A program made the position numbers and the translations under genes. Below are positions 1 through 13,555 of a stretch of DNA of 64,000 nt, one piece after another. The stretch is from Varroa destructor (lineage: Eukaryota; Arthropoda; Arachnida; Mesostigmata; Varroidae): positions 40,709,126 to 40,773,125 of the forward strand of contig NW_019211457.1 in NCBI RefSeq assembly GCF_002443255.2, read 5' to 3'. Position 1 is the stretch's first letter, and each line of letters opens with the position of its first letter. Under the pieces are notes generated by a model. That model did no database searches. It had not been told where the DNA came from and saw only the letters and a list, made by a program, of their open reading frames with translations.

Positions 1-2399
1 GTAACTAATGGCTAACATTTCTTCGATTTTGAGATCTGGAGATATCGCCAAATCATGCAGACAACACCGTACCTTAATGGGAGGTTAATGGATGACCGAG
101 ACGAACCAATACGATACGGCACCATATATCTATACCAGTTATATCATGAATGTGCCTACATTTTCTATATAATCAGTCCTTCGTTCACTTTATCTATTTG
201 TTCTTTTGAGTGCTTTTTGTCGTCCGCGGTTGTCTCGCGTTAGCTACCAGTTGGCTACGAAAGAAATAGTTATCTTTTTCTCATTTTGCTTTGTTCAATG
301 CCGTTTTGCCATTGGCAACCAAATAAATACGACGGTAGGACCTGGTACGTTTTGTTTGTCATTCTGCCTTGGCCATAAGGCGTGACAGCGTTTTGCTTAA
401 AGTTACAAATGCTGGCAAGGTTTTTGTGCATTCGCGGTTACCGCGAAGACACCCGAGGCGTCGTACTACCCATCTATACTACCAGACCAATATCAGATAA
501 CGAATCTGACCAAGCACAGCCACAATTCAATATGTGCAACCTTCAGGAGTTCAGTACTAACCTAATTACCGGCAGCGACCGTACTTGGCGTCACCATCTG
601 GCTTCCGAAGGAGAATCAAAAAGTACAAAGTCTCCAGGTTGAGACTAAATACCCTCCAAGGCAATACACTACAGTTGCGTTATTGATGGAGTTAGACTGA
701 TTATACAATACGATAGCGTCTGTTGTAAAATTCTAGAGTCATTGTAAAAGTGTTTTTCGGTAAATATCTCTATACTGCACCACATAGCCCACTAGTGTAT
801 ACAGCGTTTCGTCCTTTGAGACGCGAGAAGCCGAAAACTAGATATCAATAAAAAAAAATAGACTCTAACAAACAGAGCGGATTGTTACTGCGTTACTATT
901 AAGTTAGACGGTGCCAATTTTGTATTTGCTCTAGAAGAGTGCGCCTTTTCATTTGCAGGCTTAATAAAAACGACTGTTTTCTTGTTCATCCAAATTACCT
1001 GTTTATGCAAACATAAACAATCATCGGGCTGCATTTAGCAAACGTGATCGGACGTATTGCACCAGCTTCGAGGCAAGCGAAATCTATTCAACTCTTTTCG
1101 CTTTAACGAGTATTATTGATTAATCACACGAATTCAAAGAGACCTAAGGTCAGGTCTAATGTACCCGTGCAGCTAAGCCAGTTTAGGTCTAGCATTCGTC
1201 CTAGATCTGCTCCTGTGCGTTAACAATGTAAATCAGCCTTTTACAGTACCTTGTAAAACATCTAACGGTGACGCTTTTGAATTAATAAGTCAAGTTCAGT
1301 CGAACACGCACTGACGCTCCATATATTTAAACAAAGGTAATTTTGTAAAGTCATACATTGTGTAAAAACAGGTTTAGTACTTTTCTATTTCATACTATTT
1401 ATTATCTTTGCCATGTCGTATTCACAGGTAAAAGTCTACTCGATGCATTGTACGGGTGAACATTATACGGGCAATACACGCTCGAAGTGTCTATATTCGT
1501 TAATAAGCCTAACATCATCAAATGGAGCATAGTCATACATCAAAGATGTTAGATTTTACACTTAGTCGCGCCATAATATAGAAGAACACCTATGACAACA
1601 AGAACGATCCTGGGGATCTTTAAGGACAAATCAGTTTCTTTCACTGTGGTCACGAGTTAAAGGTGGATTGAGCGTGTTATTTCCGTAGCCGTCAATGCCC
1701 AAAGTATTCAAAGGCCTACCCAGCTCACAAAGGGTTAGAACAGATAAGGAGACAACCATCATTCAATTGAAAATATAATAATATCTACGGCCAGCTACTA
1801 GCTAGCTTGAAACATGTCTAGCTGAATCAGTGCGAAGGCTGTCAAAGGACACCGATATATAGCTATGTTTCCAACGCATTTTTTTCATAATAATGCGTCT
1901 CGTTACGATAAAACCATCGGCCTTAGGACCGTATATCACAGCAGAATAAGACATAATGGCTAATCGGACTATACTATTATTACACGCAAGGACGCTGTAA
2001 TATCACATCAGTATAAGAATTATTTTCGTGTAAAAGAGTATACACAATATATTTGACCATGCTCGCCGGTATAGTGGGCCATAATCATCTCCGAACGAGA
2101 CGCACAGATCGTGCTTCCAACTTCTTCTCCAAAACAAGCCATTATGCCATACGATCAAGCTCTACTTGTTCCTAATACTGTTGGATAAGTGCACAACAAG
2201 CACCTCAATAATCGCATCGTGGATAAGTGTCAGGTCTTGTGTTTTTCGAGGAAATATAGTATAGAATATATGTAGATGGGCTGGGCTTTGAATATTTTTA
2301 TTGATTCTGACCTATTTAATACCTTGATTTTTTTGTTGTTATTTTTAACGCTTTTCAATAGTAATTTAGTCTTCTAAATACTTCTGAAAATTATCTGTC

Positions 2400-2434
<35 letters not shown>

Positions 2435-2542
2435 AACGAAGTCGCAGAGACGTAGCAGGAAAGGTTGTAATTGTCAAGAGTTGCATTCTGGGCTTATGGT
2501 GTTTTTCAAAGTGTGATATTTAACGCCTCGTATACGTTTCAG
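1..2542. other. AT-rich stretch without a supportable gene
   Basis: No frame shows a domain signature, and none is bounded by good splice sites. The only distinct element is an AT dinucleotide run near its right end (listed separately). The frame at 382-642 is short, has no recognisable family and looks like chance. Confidence 0.6.
2403..2430. repeat. AT dinucleotide microsatellite
   Basis: About 14 uninterrupted AT units. It is an ordinary simple repeat, likely length-variable. Confidence 0.95.
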
Positions 2543-2883
2543 GCCTCCTGTGCCAGATGTCAGGAAAAAAATTCAGCTACCACTCATTTATAGTTCCCAC
2601 CGTGATCGAAAAAGACTACAACTATCTCTGCTGTGACCATACGCCTCGAGAATTGGTCGGTTCTCCCACTTGTCACACATCAGATAAAACAATACGATGT
2701 TATTGTCGGCCTCATTGGTATCCTATACGTTACCTCGATGTTCCGAGCTTTGCATCCGGTATCGCTGCTAGGTATTCCATCAGACAGCTGGCTCCCAACA
2801 CGAAACGAAGTCTATCTATGTTCGGATCCCAATTAGACCATAACGTATTCCTAATATTAGCAAACGAATACGTTACCCGCTAG
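2543..2883 (+). CDS. Possible terminal exon of an unrecognised gene
   Basis: A CAG acceptor preceded by a modest pyrimidine tract ends at 2542. From there one frame stays open for about 113 codons to a TAG stop at 2881-2883. The product is fairly Cys-rich in its first half (CysCysAsp, then Cys-His and Cys-Tyr-Cys), but I recognise no domain. A second frame on the same strand, 2633-2836, is also open and contains a hydrophobic stretch (VIVGLIGILYV), so the reading frame is ambiguous. The GC content is higher than in the flanks, which is the main reason to list it. It may be an exon, a decayed element or chance. Confidence 0.18.
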
Positions 2884-4980
2884 GCTATCACGGGAACCTG
2901 TCACACGTTATCTGTTAAGGCTACAAGAAGCTGCGCCCACTGCCCCGAAATACGCAGAACTTTATTTGATTGATCTATTATTAAAAAAGAACATAACCCG
3001 CTAACGAATATTAGTTCTAGAGAAAAATTCAAGGTGTGCTCGAAACATATTTCATCCAGCCTTTATAGTCTGATTAGAAACAAATCGTTACCCTACTACC
3101 GTTCTACGACGTGACATTGTTTGTCAGGAGACAATCGAAAACTTCAACTACTACCTAATCATTCTGTCGTCCAAGTCGTGGTCTTCGTACCCCTCGACAA
3201 TTTTATTTACCAATACAATAAATATTTATCTACGCTGACAAGGTAGCTGCGGTAGGCGTCTACCGATAATAACAAAGTGTTATGTCCATTTAAGTTACCA
3301 AAGCCAGTCGGTACTGACAGCTAGTTGGCCAAAACTTTACCGACCATGAACCATCGAACAAAGTTTAATAATCGAATAAGCGAATAACTAGACGTAATGG
3401 AAGTTTTCATTTGAAAGCAAATGTAGGCGTCAATTAGGCACTGGCAAATGCAGGTAGAGAATAAGCAAAGATTAACAGGTTATCCTAAACACATTCTGTG
3501 TGGTACCACCACCACCACCACCACCACCAAAAAGTAACGTACGACACCTATTTTACTATTATCAGTACTTTTTTGCCAGTACCAGAATTAATTGTCAGTT
3601 ATATAATTTATTATCACCGGCGCTAGATACACCGAGATACTTCGACCGAAATATAATTTCAGCCAATTGCGTCGACTCGGCAGTTTGTTGCTGATCTTCT
3701 AAAAGTCATATCTTAGTAAAACGTGTAAAAGGGAGCGGAGCCCTTTCCTGTTATGACAATCGCAGCGGATCGATATATTTACCGCTAAACAAATTATACA
3801 ATATATAGGTTCACTATTGATACATGCAACATGTGTGAACTGATTGTAAATAAGCAACACCCATTATATAGCAAATATCATTGTGCAGTGTTGACGGCAA
3901 TGAGTTAGATCATTTTTTTGCATAGATACGCGTACGCATACACTCATGCAGAGACAGGGCAGAGTCCACCTGTTAGCAGTGATCCATCCGATAGCACCAC
4001 TTTCCCAACAGCTTGCTAGCTAAATAAAGAATTGCACTCGTTGATAAAAGTTTCATAATCTACGTTTGAAGAGGTAAGTTTTTCAAATTACTCATCACCG
4101 TATACTGAAATGTTTTCGGTGTAAGTTACACTACAGAGCATCAGTTTCTGCGTTCCTGTCATGCTAATGGGCAGCCTGCATGCTGACTATACCTGCTAGG
4201 GTATGCTAGAAGCTCTATCGCGTCCTGATCCCGCAAAACCGTTCGCATTACTCGTATCGTCGGCCACATCATTATGGCCACTGGGTATTTTTCGTATTGT
4301 TCCATTTAGACTTATGAAGTAAATCATTCTAGGGAAACTAACTATACTAGAGGAGCTAATAAAACCAAGCCATGTTACCTGCCGTCCAATAAGGAAATTG
4401 TTTTAGTTAGAATAGTTGTTCCCATATTCCAGTACATTTCATTTCAGTTTTACCTGTGCCAATGTTATTGGAGGAATCAAACGTTTGGCGTCCTTGGTGC
4501 CAACGACAAAGTCCCTTGTGCAGCTGTTCTCGCGCCTAAAATGAAAACATACCCATAAAGCAATCAACGAAAGCCTTCAGTATAGCAAAAGGCAATAATA
4601 ATAATAAATAAGAAGCAAATAAGCCCAATGACTTAAAAAGATCAATCTCAAAAAGACAATACTTACTTAATAATGTGTAAATATTTCTATGGACAGTTGC
4701 GGATAGGCACTTCGAGTCAAATCATTTCTCTGTTGCGTAACTTCGAATAGGTTTAGAACAAATTTAACGGTAATAATATTCTCTGGAATCCATTTATGTA
4801 CGACATTTTCTGTACGACAGATAAATCCTCTGTACTGTTCTTTTTTTTTCATTTAATTAATTATACCATAGCTGTCCTGTGTTGCTGTTTGACTATTTAG
4901 TCATTCAATTCAAGAGAGTTTCCAAGATGTTGTTCTCTGCAGTATCTATCCTCTCCTCCCACACCGTGCTAAGTTCTTAC
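2884..4980. other. AT-rich stretch, simple repeats only
   Basis: It contains the CCA microsatellite near 3.5 kb and a short AAT run near 4.6 kb. A good-looking donor (GAG|GTAAGT at about 4.07 kb) has no open frame leading into it. Confidence 0.6.
3505..3529. repeat. CCA trinucleotide microsatellite
   Basis: About eight ACC/CCA units. On the minus strand it would encode a glycine run in one frame. The surrounding frame is very short and has no splice support, so I treat it as a simple repeat. Confidence 0.9.
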
Positions 4981-5126
4981 TTAGTACTGAAAAGTCGGTA
5001 CCCTCTGGATATCCGAAAGGCATTTCCTTAGTGAAAATTACGGACTCATCACATAACCTACAAGTTTCCACGAGTCTTCCAGGCGGCCAATGAGCACTTA
5101 CACAGATCAGGAACCATTCAATCCAA
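4981..5126 (-). CDS. Possible internal exon, unrecognised protein
   Basis: On the minus strand a CTAAC branch-like site is followed about 25 bases later by a strong acceptor (TTTGTTTTTCAG). From 5126 the frame is open for 48 codons, beginning TrpIleGluTrpPheLeu. It reaches a donor-like AA|GTAAGA at 4980 and runs to a stop at 4946 if unspliced. A second donor, T|GTAAGT, lies inside the exon. The product has Cys pairs (CRLCDE) but no family I know. The acceptor is convincing; the coding call is weak. Confidence 0.22.
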
Positions 5127-5607
5127 CTGAAAAACAAATTCTGATTGCGGTTAGATTCAATATAATAATGCTTTGGACTCTGCTTTCCCCGATCTGAGTT
5201 CGAAAGACGCCGATTAAATTTTATTTTAGGGCCGGCAGGGCACAGAATATCAAATAAAACAGTTGGCTTATAAAATCACCGCATACGTCTGCGTAGAAAA
5301 AGCCATAAGCATGTAGAATAACACACATAAACATCTAGCAATTAAACGTTTTAGTACATATATATATCTGCAGGATGTCATTTATTGATTGCAAAAGCCA
5401 TATCGAATATACTGTTTGAACTAGGCAGAGATCTTTGCAACTGCCGTTTAAACGATGTATGATCGACGCGGTGTAAAATTTTCCATCGACAATAAAAAAA
5501 AAAGTCATAGCTGTACATTTAATTTTTAGTGTCCAAACCCCTCTATACAGTCTTCCTGCCCTCGCTGGATTAATCATACATTTTATATACCTTAATAATC
5601 TAAATAC

Positions 5608-5657
5608 TACCAACACCACGCTAGAAAACCGCTCTGTTTTCTAGCGTGGTGTTGGTA
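5608..5657. repeat. Perfect 21-bp hairpin with 8-nt loop
   Basis: Bases 5608-5628 are the exact reverse complement of 5637-5657, separated by eight bases. The stem contains CCAACACCACGCTAG. The arms are longer than expected by chance. It could be a cruciform-forming palindrome or the relic of two element ends brought together. The loop is short for a canonical microRNA precursor. Confidence 0.9.
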
Positions 5658-7038
5658 AACACAATATTGAATTTTTTAACTGTAACATGTATAAAGAAGT
5701 TGAGTATAGGTTAAGTTGAGCAACCTATAGTAATTGGATATCTGTTAACACGACAGGTGGACCTGGTACCTGGAAGGTATTTTTCTTGTTTGAGAGTGTG
5801 TATCTTATGAACGCAAATACAAAAACAAAGCATGTAATTTCTATGCTACGTGCCTCTCGCACCGGTTGTCGTGCGTGCAGTATCGGGTGAAACTAGTTCC
5901 AATTCCATCATGACTAAGTTGGTACAAATTGTTGCTCTTGCGCTTCATTCTAATGGCTATGTCTTCAACTCTACACGCTCAACTTAGGCTCGATATATAC
6001 GTATTGTACATTTACAAGTACAGCCAGGCGAGCGATAAAATCTATCGCCAGAGCAAGGTAATTTTTATATGATTATGAATGGAATTTAACAGTAATTCAT
6101 AGGTTGAGTAGCTTTCTAGCTGGTCATTAATTGATTAACAATTAAAAAACTAATTAAAAATTGCCACAAGGATAAAAAATGCCCGCCAAAAATAAAGAAA
6201 AGGTTGCAATATCTCACAGAGCCGAAATGTCGATAGAGTTTATATGCTTGTTTGTCCGTACTGCATGGTTGTATGGTTCGAAAATGCAGTCTATCCTTTT
6301 TGCTCTACTTTTTATTAGTAGAGCCGATTTCCTTCATAAATAAATTAGTTGTTTTTATTATTCTATTTTATTTGTCATAATAATATGAAGAACGAATGTG
6401 CTTGAAGCAAACAACTCCTTAACAGAAACGTAAACGTAATTCTAATATCTCACGTAAGTATCTATTTTTTTTAGCGAATTTACAGCGTGAAATTAGTTTC
6501 TAGCCAATACTTTTCTAAATAAGCAACTACTATAATGTAATTTTGTTACCTACTATATTGTATAGTAATTATAATCTTATTCAGTAAATACGGAACAGTA
6601 CTCACGGAAAAAATTACTCCATTTATAATTGAAGCTATTTAGGTCAATACATTCCTAAACAGACGTTGTCCAAATACGATCATCAGCCTGCGCGGCTCAG
6701 AGCCTTGTTGCCTCATTATTGACTCTATGGGATTATGTTTCCTCCGGGACTGTGTCTAAATGTTTTAGGCCAACGGCAAAACGTATGCATTGTATGGCTG
6801 AACGTATCCTATGCTAGCATTTAAAACAATCGATCTATAAGAACTAGAGATAGTAATGTAATAGCAAACCGCGATGTTATTACCAGATTTACAAGCTATG
6901 GCTGTGATTACATCGCACAACTTTCAAGGGTCAAACTAGAACTGTATTTGGGATGACGCCTCTACCAAATAACACCGTAAAGACTGACCTCAAGCAGTTG
7001 AAATATTACTGCTTATATGTAAACGCACACACAAATAC

Positions 7039-7063
7039 ATTATTATTATTATTATTATTATTA
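7039..7063. repeat. ATT trinucleotide microsatellite
   Basis: About eight ATT units, preceded by a short CACA stretch. Confidence 0.9.
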
Positions 7064-9741
7064 CTTTTTGATGTTTAGACACCATTTGTCGAAAGCGGAG
7101 CATAAACTTATATAAATATTATAAATGGCAACTTATAATTGACGTGATTTGGACGCTCCAAAAAATAGAATATACCGAGAAAGTTCAATGAAAACCTAAA
7201 CAGGTCCTAAAAAGCCAGAATGAGGCCAGGATCGGGAAAAAATTCAGGGAAATCCGGGACAAAATTCAGTATTTTTTAGCAAGATACAAAATTGAAACAC
7301 ATCCTCTCTAGCGAATCGGTTTTTGTCTTTCTCTAACGTTTAATAGTTGCGACTAAGGAAATGTATGTCTGCATTTACTGTATGATTCCGACTCCACAGG
7401 GTTCACATTGTGATAGAACGGCCTTGCGCGTATTTTTCCCTCATCCAAAAGCATTACAGTTTTATATCAATCTGCGTGGGTAGTCAGTTATTAATTATGT
7501 ATTATACGAACTATATAATCGTGCGCAAAGAAATAGCCTGAACAGATAAAAACGTATACATTCAGGCCATCAACACAGACTGATGGTTTATTAGAAACAC
7601 TTCAAGGACACATTTTTTGTCGACGTCCTAGAATATTCATGGCATCTGTGTATTGTTGACTTGCTTTCGGAGCCTTAAGAAGAAGTGATAGACATTACAC
7701 GATATGTATGAGTACTTGGTTTCTCCGTCAAATTTCTACATTGATCAAATCTTGTATCAATAATATGTCATTGTAATTAAATAAATGCGCCGAAACTCTC
7801 GTAGATGCAATATTTGGTATATGATTCTAGTTAACGCGTATACTAACGACCTTAAATGGCAGAGGATAGTACACGTCGAGAATTTAGGTCTAGAATAGCT
7901 CAGATAAGCGTGAAAACGCAACACATCAAAGATTGACAAATGCACCTTCAGACTCTTACGTGCCTTGTCATAATAACTCATGTGGACGTAAATGATGAAA
8001 ACAATCATTCTGGAAAAAAATAGTGATTTGTATGCCAAGATTTGTTTAGACTAAATGCGAACACACAGTACGATTCAAGGTTCGCGTTCTCTAACCGTGA
8101 CGGATATTGCTAATGTAATTATATAGACTTAAAAAGGATATTTGTTCACCCGTTAACTAATGCGGATTGGAAAAAACTAGACCGTCACTGATTTAAGTAA
8201 AAGACAAAAACACATATCGTCTATAGACGTGTGCAATCTGAGGATTCGAATAGATATCGATGTTTGATTATTCGGAGCTAGGCCTCGGGACATAGCCGTT
8301 AATCGTGACTAGAACATTTTTTCAACTTCAAAAAATTATAGACATATAGAAGATAACGTAAATCATAATAGTGCTTTTAAAAAAGAGTGAGCCGAAACTT
8401 AGGAAGGTTTAGAGAACACACAGACCATATACTAAAAAATATTAATACCACCTGTTCAATAGTCTTTTCCATTCCACACAAAGTTGTTTAATGTATCCAA
8501 TGTTTAGTTTCCTTGACGCAAAAATCTTAAAGCCTGAGGGGTTTGTTTTCTTGGGCGGGGGACCGCACCTCTGAATCTCATAGGATTCATAGGATCCTGT
8601 TAATTCAATGCAGATTCCAAATTATACATTCTTTAAACTCCACAATATATCACACTTTGAATGAACCTTTTTAAACTAATCTGCGTAATCGAAAATGTAG
8701 ACAGCAAGACGGCCCTGAAGGAATACATGAGAATTAGTCATGGCAAACTTCCTAATCAACAGGATTCTTTTTTGTAAAAACTGAAACCTCTCGGTACCTT
8801 TATTCTTATCCACAGGGGTTTAGAATCTTCCAAAAATTAGCTCTACATTCTGTAGGTTTTTTTTATACAGGGTTTGGTCCAGATCACCATTTTGAACCTC
8901 GATTTCTACAGCGTTCCCCGAAATTGTAGCAAACTCAGTAAAATCTTTAGCATTTTCATGTATTATCCCGCTTGTGTACCTTTTCTACAAATCTAACTGC
9001 CGGTTCAGACACAATAGTTTAGGTATAGTGTATTTACAAAAAAATAATGTACACGAGCAGTGGAAATAGTAATAATATGTATAGTTAACGTTAAAAAATT
9101 TCAAAAACAGTTCGAAAAGCCAACTTTTAATTGTAAATATAGCAACTCAATGACTAGTTCAGCTAAATCTTATTAAATAGTCAGGTTGTTTTTTTAGGCG
9201 GGTTGGTTTTTTCTCAGACGCACTTCATCAGATCGCATTTACGTATCGCTAAATCTCACTACTCCGCTTTTTAGACTTCGGTTCAGTAAGTCTCTTTTCC
9301 TTCTATTTTTCAAATGCATCCTTCTGTCTGATGATTAAGATATATTTCTTTAAACAAACCTAAACATTTTTTTACTAATTCTATTACCATAGAAAATTTC
9401 AACGACTATTAATAGTTCTAGTTCAAGTAAATTCCATATTTATGATAGAAAATCGATTTACTGGATTTGAACTGGAAAGTACCGCTAAACTCTTTTTACT
9501 GAAACTTTTAAACACGCATTTTAGTTTAAAGACGCGGCAGATCAGAAACTCCCTCAAGGTTTCACTCTCGCTCCGACCTCATAACTCATCGCTTCTCTAC
9601 ACAAGCTCAAGACTTCACATGCTAAAGTTCAAACCCGCAATTCTTACGTCTCAGGTCTGTGGTGCCTCGTTCACCGAACAAGCATCGTGCTGCACCCAAA
9701 CTGCATCACATAACACGGCTCTGTTTGAGAAGTCTTTTTAG

Positions 9742-12140
9742 GCCATTATTTCACGCGCCAGCTCCCAAAACCACCTGAAATACTCGGGTCATTATTTATC
9801 GACTACAAGAATAATTTTGAAGCGCTGTATATACAATAACATCAAGCACCTAGCGGACGATCGCCGTACTTTTCGAAATTATTCAGTCAATAATTTATCA
9901 GAGACTTTACCTTTACTTTAGTTTTCGACATCAAGTGTGTCAAATAAAAGATGCGTAAAAAACGAGCTATCCGATAACGGATGCAATCACAAATAACTGA
10001 TGAGTTGTGCAATACCATAGCTTCCTAATAGCAAACGATCTTTTGCAGGGGCGTATTTATAGACTGCTACCTAGGGATAAAATGCAATGCTATAATTGCC
10101 GCGAAAGGGAGAATCAGAGAGCCTCGTGACTATCTCAAGTGGTAAAAGTGGAATACACGGAGTGTGCAGACAGAGCGAACAGTATTTGGTAGGGTTCAGG
10201 AAGCACTCTGTTAAGTCGTCAAATCGATGTAAGCATAATTCCGTTTGCTCCTTTCTCTTAAGACGTAGTCTTGTGTTGCAACTTTAACAACAGAAAAAAT
10301 AAGCCCTCATAACAGTGTATGCGGGGCCATTGTAATCTAACCGATAAGTAAATTTTAAAACTGTAGCTCTCTCGAAGTATCGAAAAAACTATTAAGGTTG
10401 AAAAAAAGTTTCGAGTACCCGGACTACTCATCTGTGCCTAATAACTATTATTAAAGCTACCCATTAATTACTGAACTTACGATTCATAGAATTATGGAAC
10501 TTGCTTTGAGTCTGTAGAGACCAGAATCAAATTAGATCTATTCAGTCGTTTTTTGATGACGTTCGATGAGGCTAAACATTGTCTTGAATTTCGAGAACTT
10601 CTATTGTTCGTCTCACTTAATTTATATAAATAAATAGTGTGCTATGGCAAAAATCATAAATCACTCCTTCAGGAAGGTTCTACTCCAGTGAAAGAATCAA
10701 GCGATCTGAGTTAAACAAACATTTTTCATCGTAGGAACAGCCTGATAATAACGGACCTTGACGCTAACTATCGCTGTTCGTTCAACATAGCTCAGGGTGT
10801 CCGGAAGTGTTGACTATGCAATTGATGTTGGCGCTACATTGAGTTTACCGTCATAATGCAACGAAGAAAGACGGATCTAAAATGTAACCATAAATAACCA
10901 TGGTGAGCTTATTGTTCGAGGTTTGATTACAGTGCGTACAAGCTTTTAGAGTCGTTTAATCGAAGGTATCGATTTTTCAGTTACCGATGTCCTACACTAC
11001 ATCTTACTTAATAATGCTGCTATGGTACTAGATGGTTCTCTTTGGCGTCTGCATCGACTTATAATATTATGGCAATTTAAATTTAATCATTAATGAAAAA
11101 TACAATTTACATATTTATTTCATAGTTTAACATGGGTGGGCTTTCCACTAAATCACTCCAGCTGTCAACAATACACTTTACAGCGATTGAAAATGCCGCC
11201 CTACTGTGGATGCCCCCTTGGTTGGTATGAGTCACGGGAACAAATGACCTACTTGAATAAATGAGAAAAATTTAAACGCGAAATTTACTATAAAACGGTA
11301 TAGATATTAGAAAAAGCGCAATCGACTCCGGAGGTAAATGATAGCCACGCAACTTCAACACTATTCAAACTACCTAAGTCGATCTGCTGCGCTTTCTCGT
11401 TGGGCACGAGACCTTCTGCATTCATTGATATAACTATTCTGGTGCTGCAGCCGAGTTTCCAAACATCATACCTCTTCCGCCGGACTCACTGTGTATCTAA
11501 TTTTTCTTAATCTCAAGAGCTAGAGGTACGACATAGAAAACAGTTGCTTTGATGTGCTTGTTATCGCAATATATTAGTATTTCTTTTTATATTTAGAGAA
11601 TATGCATTGTATTACTCGTTGAGGCTTTTTGCTTCCGACGTTCTGTATCCTAAGGAAAAAAAAACGATTAAGCATTATTTAAAGCCTTTTCTCAATAGAG
11701 TGATACAAGACCGCACTAATATTGGCTAGGGAATGTTTCCTGCTGAGCACTTTCATTCATCCCAACTGGGCTTTTAATTTAAATGTTTTTATTTACATGA
11801 CCATCAATTCTTATTTACTATCATAACCCGCACGAGCATAAAACAATCTCTTATGTAGCTATAACGCATAGGCCACAGCCTCTAAAACTAAATCTCCTAC
11901 CACATGTTGTTTCAAAAAAGCCGGATAACAATGCACGGGCGCAGTCTCTGACAAGGCAGCGTGTTTCTGCATGAAATCCACGAGATAAGGCGGGGGAGAC
12001 GATCGTAAAAATGCACGGGTCTAGATTCGTGAAAAATAACGGGACGTCGCTGTCTCAAAAGCGGAAAGAAATGTGTATTTGCTTAGCAGGTGGATGAATA
12101 GGGTAGTTCATAAAAAGAGGGCACTGTATAAAACAGCCTT
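9742..12140. other. AT-rich stretch, nothing supported
   Basis: No domain, RNA gene or repeat stands out. The frame just left of it (9442-9741, plus, 99 codons from ATG) has no recognisable family and no splice or promoter support, so it is not called. Confidence 0.55.
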
Positions 12141-12941
12141 GTGTCCGGAAATTTCGATCCTACCTAGGCGTTCGTTTGCTTTCCTATTGCTTTTCAGCAC
12201 CCAGCAAAGTTTGGAAGGTCTGTTCAGACAGCATGCGTGAGGGCCAGGCTTGTGGGCGCAGTATCTAATACTGGACTAACTATCCCATGGACTTCATTAC
12301 GTTAGCCTGTATTCGTTCGCCATTGAACCCGGCCAATGCTAGTCCCTTGCAGCGGAGTCGAGATTCTCTCCTTAGATATTTAGACTTCACTTATATCCCA
12401 CTCCTGTCACGCCAGTGCCTCTCGGTGAACGACAGCAAACTGGTGCGTGAGGCTTCGTTGGTGCGTTCACTGGCTGTGTGGCGTTAGGGGCTTGCGAAGT
12501 GCGCACATTCGAAGCAAGATGCAGTCTCTTTTTTGTCTTCACCGTTAGCCTATCCTTTGTACGCGTTTTCCTCCTCCACTTGCCCCATCTCGTTTCTGGG
12601 GAGCAATGACGATGGAAATGGCCTGATCGGTTTCCCTCCAGAATGAGACAGATAGCGCAGCAACATCGGCAACAGCAGAGGCAAACGGTCTCGGCGGGGG
12701 GCACATCGTCCCTGCATCATGTCCGTTTAATAATAGCTTATGGATAATTAATTTCCTCATTAATTCTCCTTTTTCCGCGTGGTGTTGGACACCCATCCGT
12801 CCCGTTTCCAGCTGCCATACCGGCTTGCTTTCGTGTAGCCAGCATTATGCTTCCCGTACACCAGCAGCCCGATAGCGACACGTAGCATAGTATAGTCTGG
12901 CCCAGTCTCGTCGACCGATCTCTCACGCCTTGGCTTCCTCT

Positions 12942-13262
12942 CTATGGCCCGTTTTGACTCTGGTTTTCTAGATCTTTTTGCAGTGCATTCTTATATCCCG
13001 CTTCCCCAGCTCGATATCCATGGTATAACATCATTCGCTTAGACCAATCCCTTTCCATCTCCCTTCCATATCCCTGCACCTCCCAGGACCCCAGCTTTTC
13101 CTTTTGCTTCTTTCTTCTATTTGCAATGCAACGACCGACGCTCCTTCTAACCCACTGCCCCAATCCGTAACACATATATGCTACGAACTCGGTTATACCA
13201 TGTAGCGCCGTCATGATCATTATCTTTCTCATCGTCGTCTTCATCGCCCATATTACCGCCAT
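12942..13262 (-). CDS. Candidate 106-aa basic protein, unrecognised
   Basis: The frame starts at an ATG with a favourable context (CCCATGG) and runs 106 codons to TAG. The product begins MAVIWAMKTTMRKIM and is rich in Lys, Arg, Gly and Gln. Codons are strongly purine-first, as in real genes. However, this strand is purine-rich overall, which by itself depletes stop codons, and the first 15 codons coincide with a GATGA-like low-complexity stretch. No domain is recognised. Confidence 0.2.
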   Translation of the reverse strand: MAVIWAMKTTMRKIMIMTALHGITEFVAYMCYGLGQWVRRSVGRCIANRRKKQKEKLGSWEVQGYGREMERDWSKRMMLYHGYRAGEAGYKNALQKDLENQSQNGP

Positions 13263-13308
13263 GGGTTAGGGGTCCCAATAGGTTCGAATGAGCAGGGGCA
13301 CGGGGAGT

Positions 13309-13340
13309 TATATAAGCTGGGACCTTCAACTGACCATTGA
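13309..13340 (+). promoter_or_regulatory. TATA box with initiator-like site
   Basis: TATATAA at 13309-13315 lies 27 bases before a CCATT initiator-like start at about 13336, in a GC-rich setting where a TATA box is unlikely by composition. The first downstream ATG (13382) opens a 57-codon frame ending at 13555, beginning MLDRAVVAAVLPAKGRP, with no known family. Confidence 0.35.
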
Positions 13341-13381
13341 TCCCGTTCGTCGCCCCTTTCCTCCTATCTCTACAAGGGGTT

Positions 13382-13555
13382 ATGCTCGATCGCGCTGTGG
13401 TTGCCGCCGTGCTCCCTGCGAAGGGTCGTCCGGATGCTGAACACCGCGGCAGGCCAGAACTGTCTGGTATGATGGCGCTGTGGATCGGGTGTTGGGGATC
13501 ACTGCTTAGAGGTGCCTACCAACTGCGGCTGAACTCTGGCAGCTTATCATTGTAG
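13382..13555 (+). CDS. Short frame downstream of the TATA promoter
   Basis: This is the first ATG after the putative start site at 13336. The frame encodes 57 residues and stops at TAG 13553-13555. A possible donor (AGAG|GTGCCT, about 13.51 kb) would make it a first coding exon instead of a complete gene. I recognise nothing in the product. Position relative to the promoter is the only support. Confidence 0.2.
   Translation: MLDRAVVAAVLPAKGRPDAEHRGRPELSGMMALWIGCWGSLLRGAYQLRLNSGSLSL

Larger units (their letters stand above)
5127..9441. other. AT-rich stretch without a supportable gene
   Basis: It holds a 21-bp hairpin at 5.6 kb and an ATT repeat at 7.04 kb. The frames at 5335-5619 and 7757-8038 (minus) have no family resemblance or splice context. 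Confidence 0.6.

Noticed and set aside
3505..3529. Polyproline or polyglycine coding segment
   Set aside because: Pure CCA microsatellite in a short frame with no splice support.
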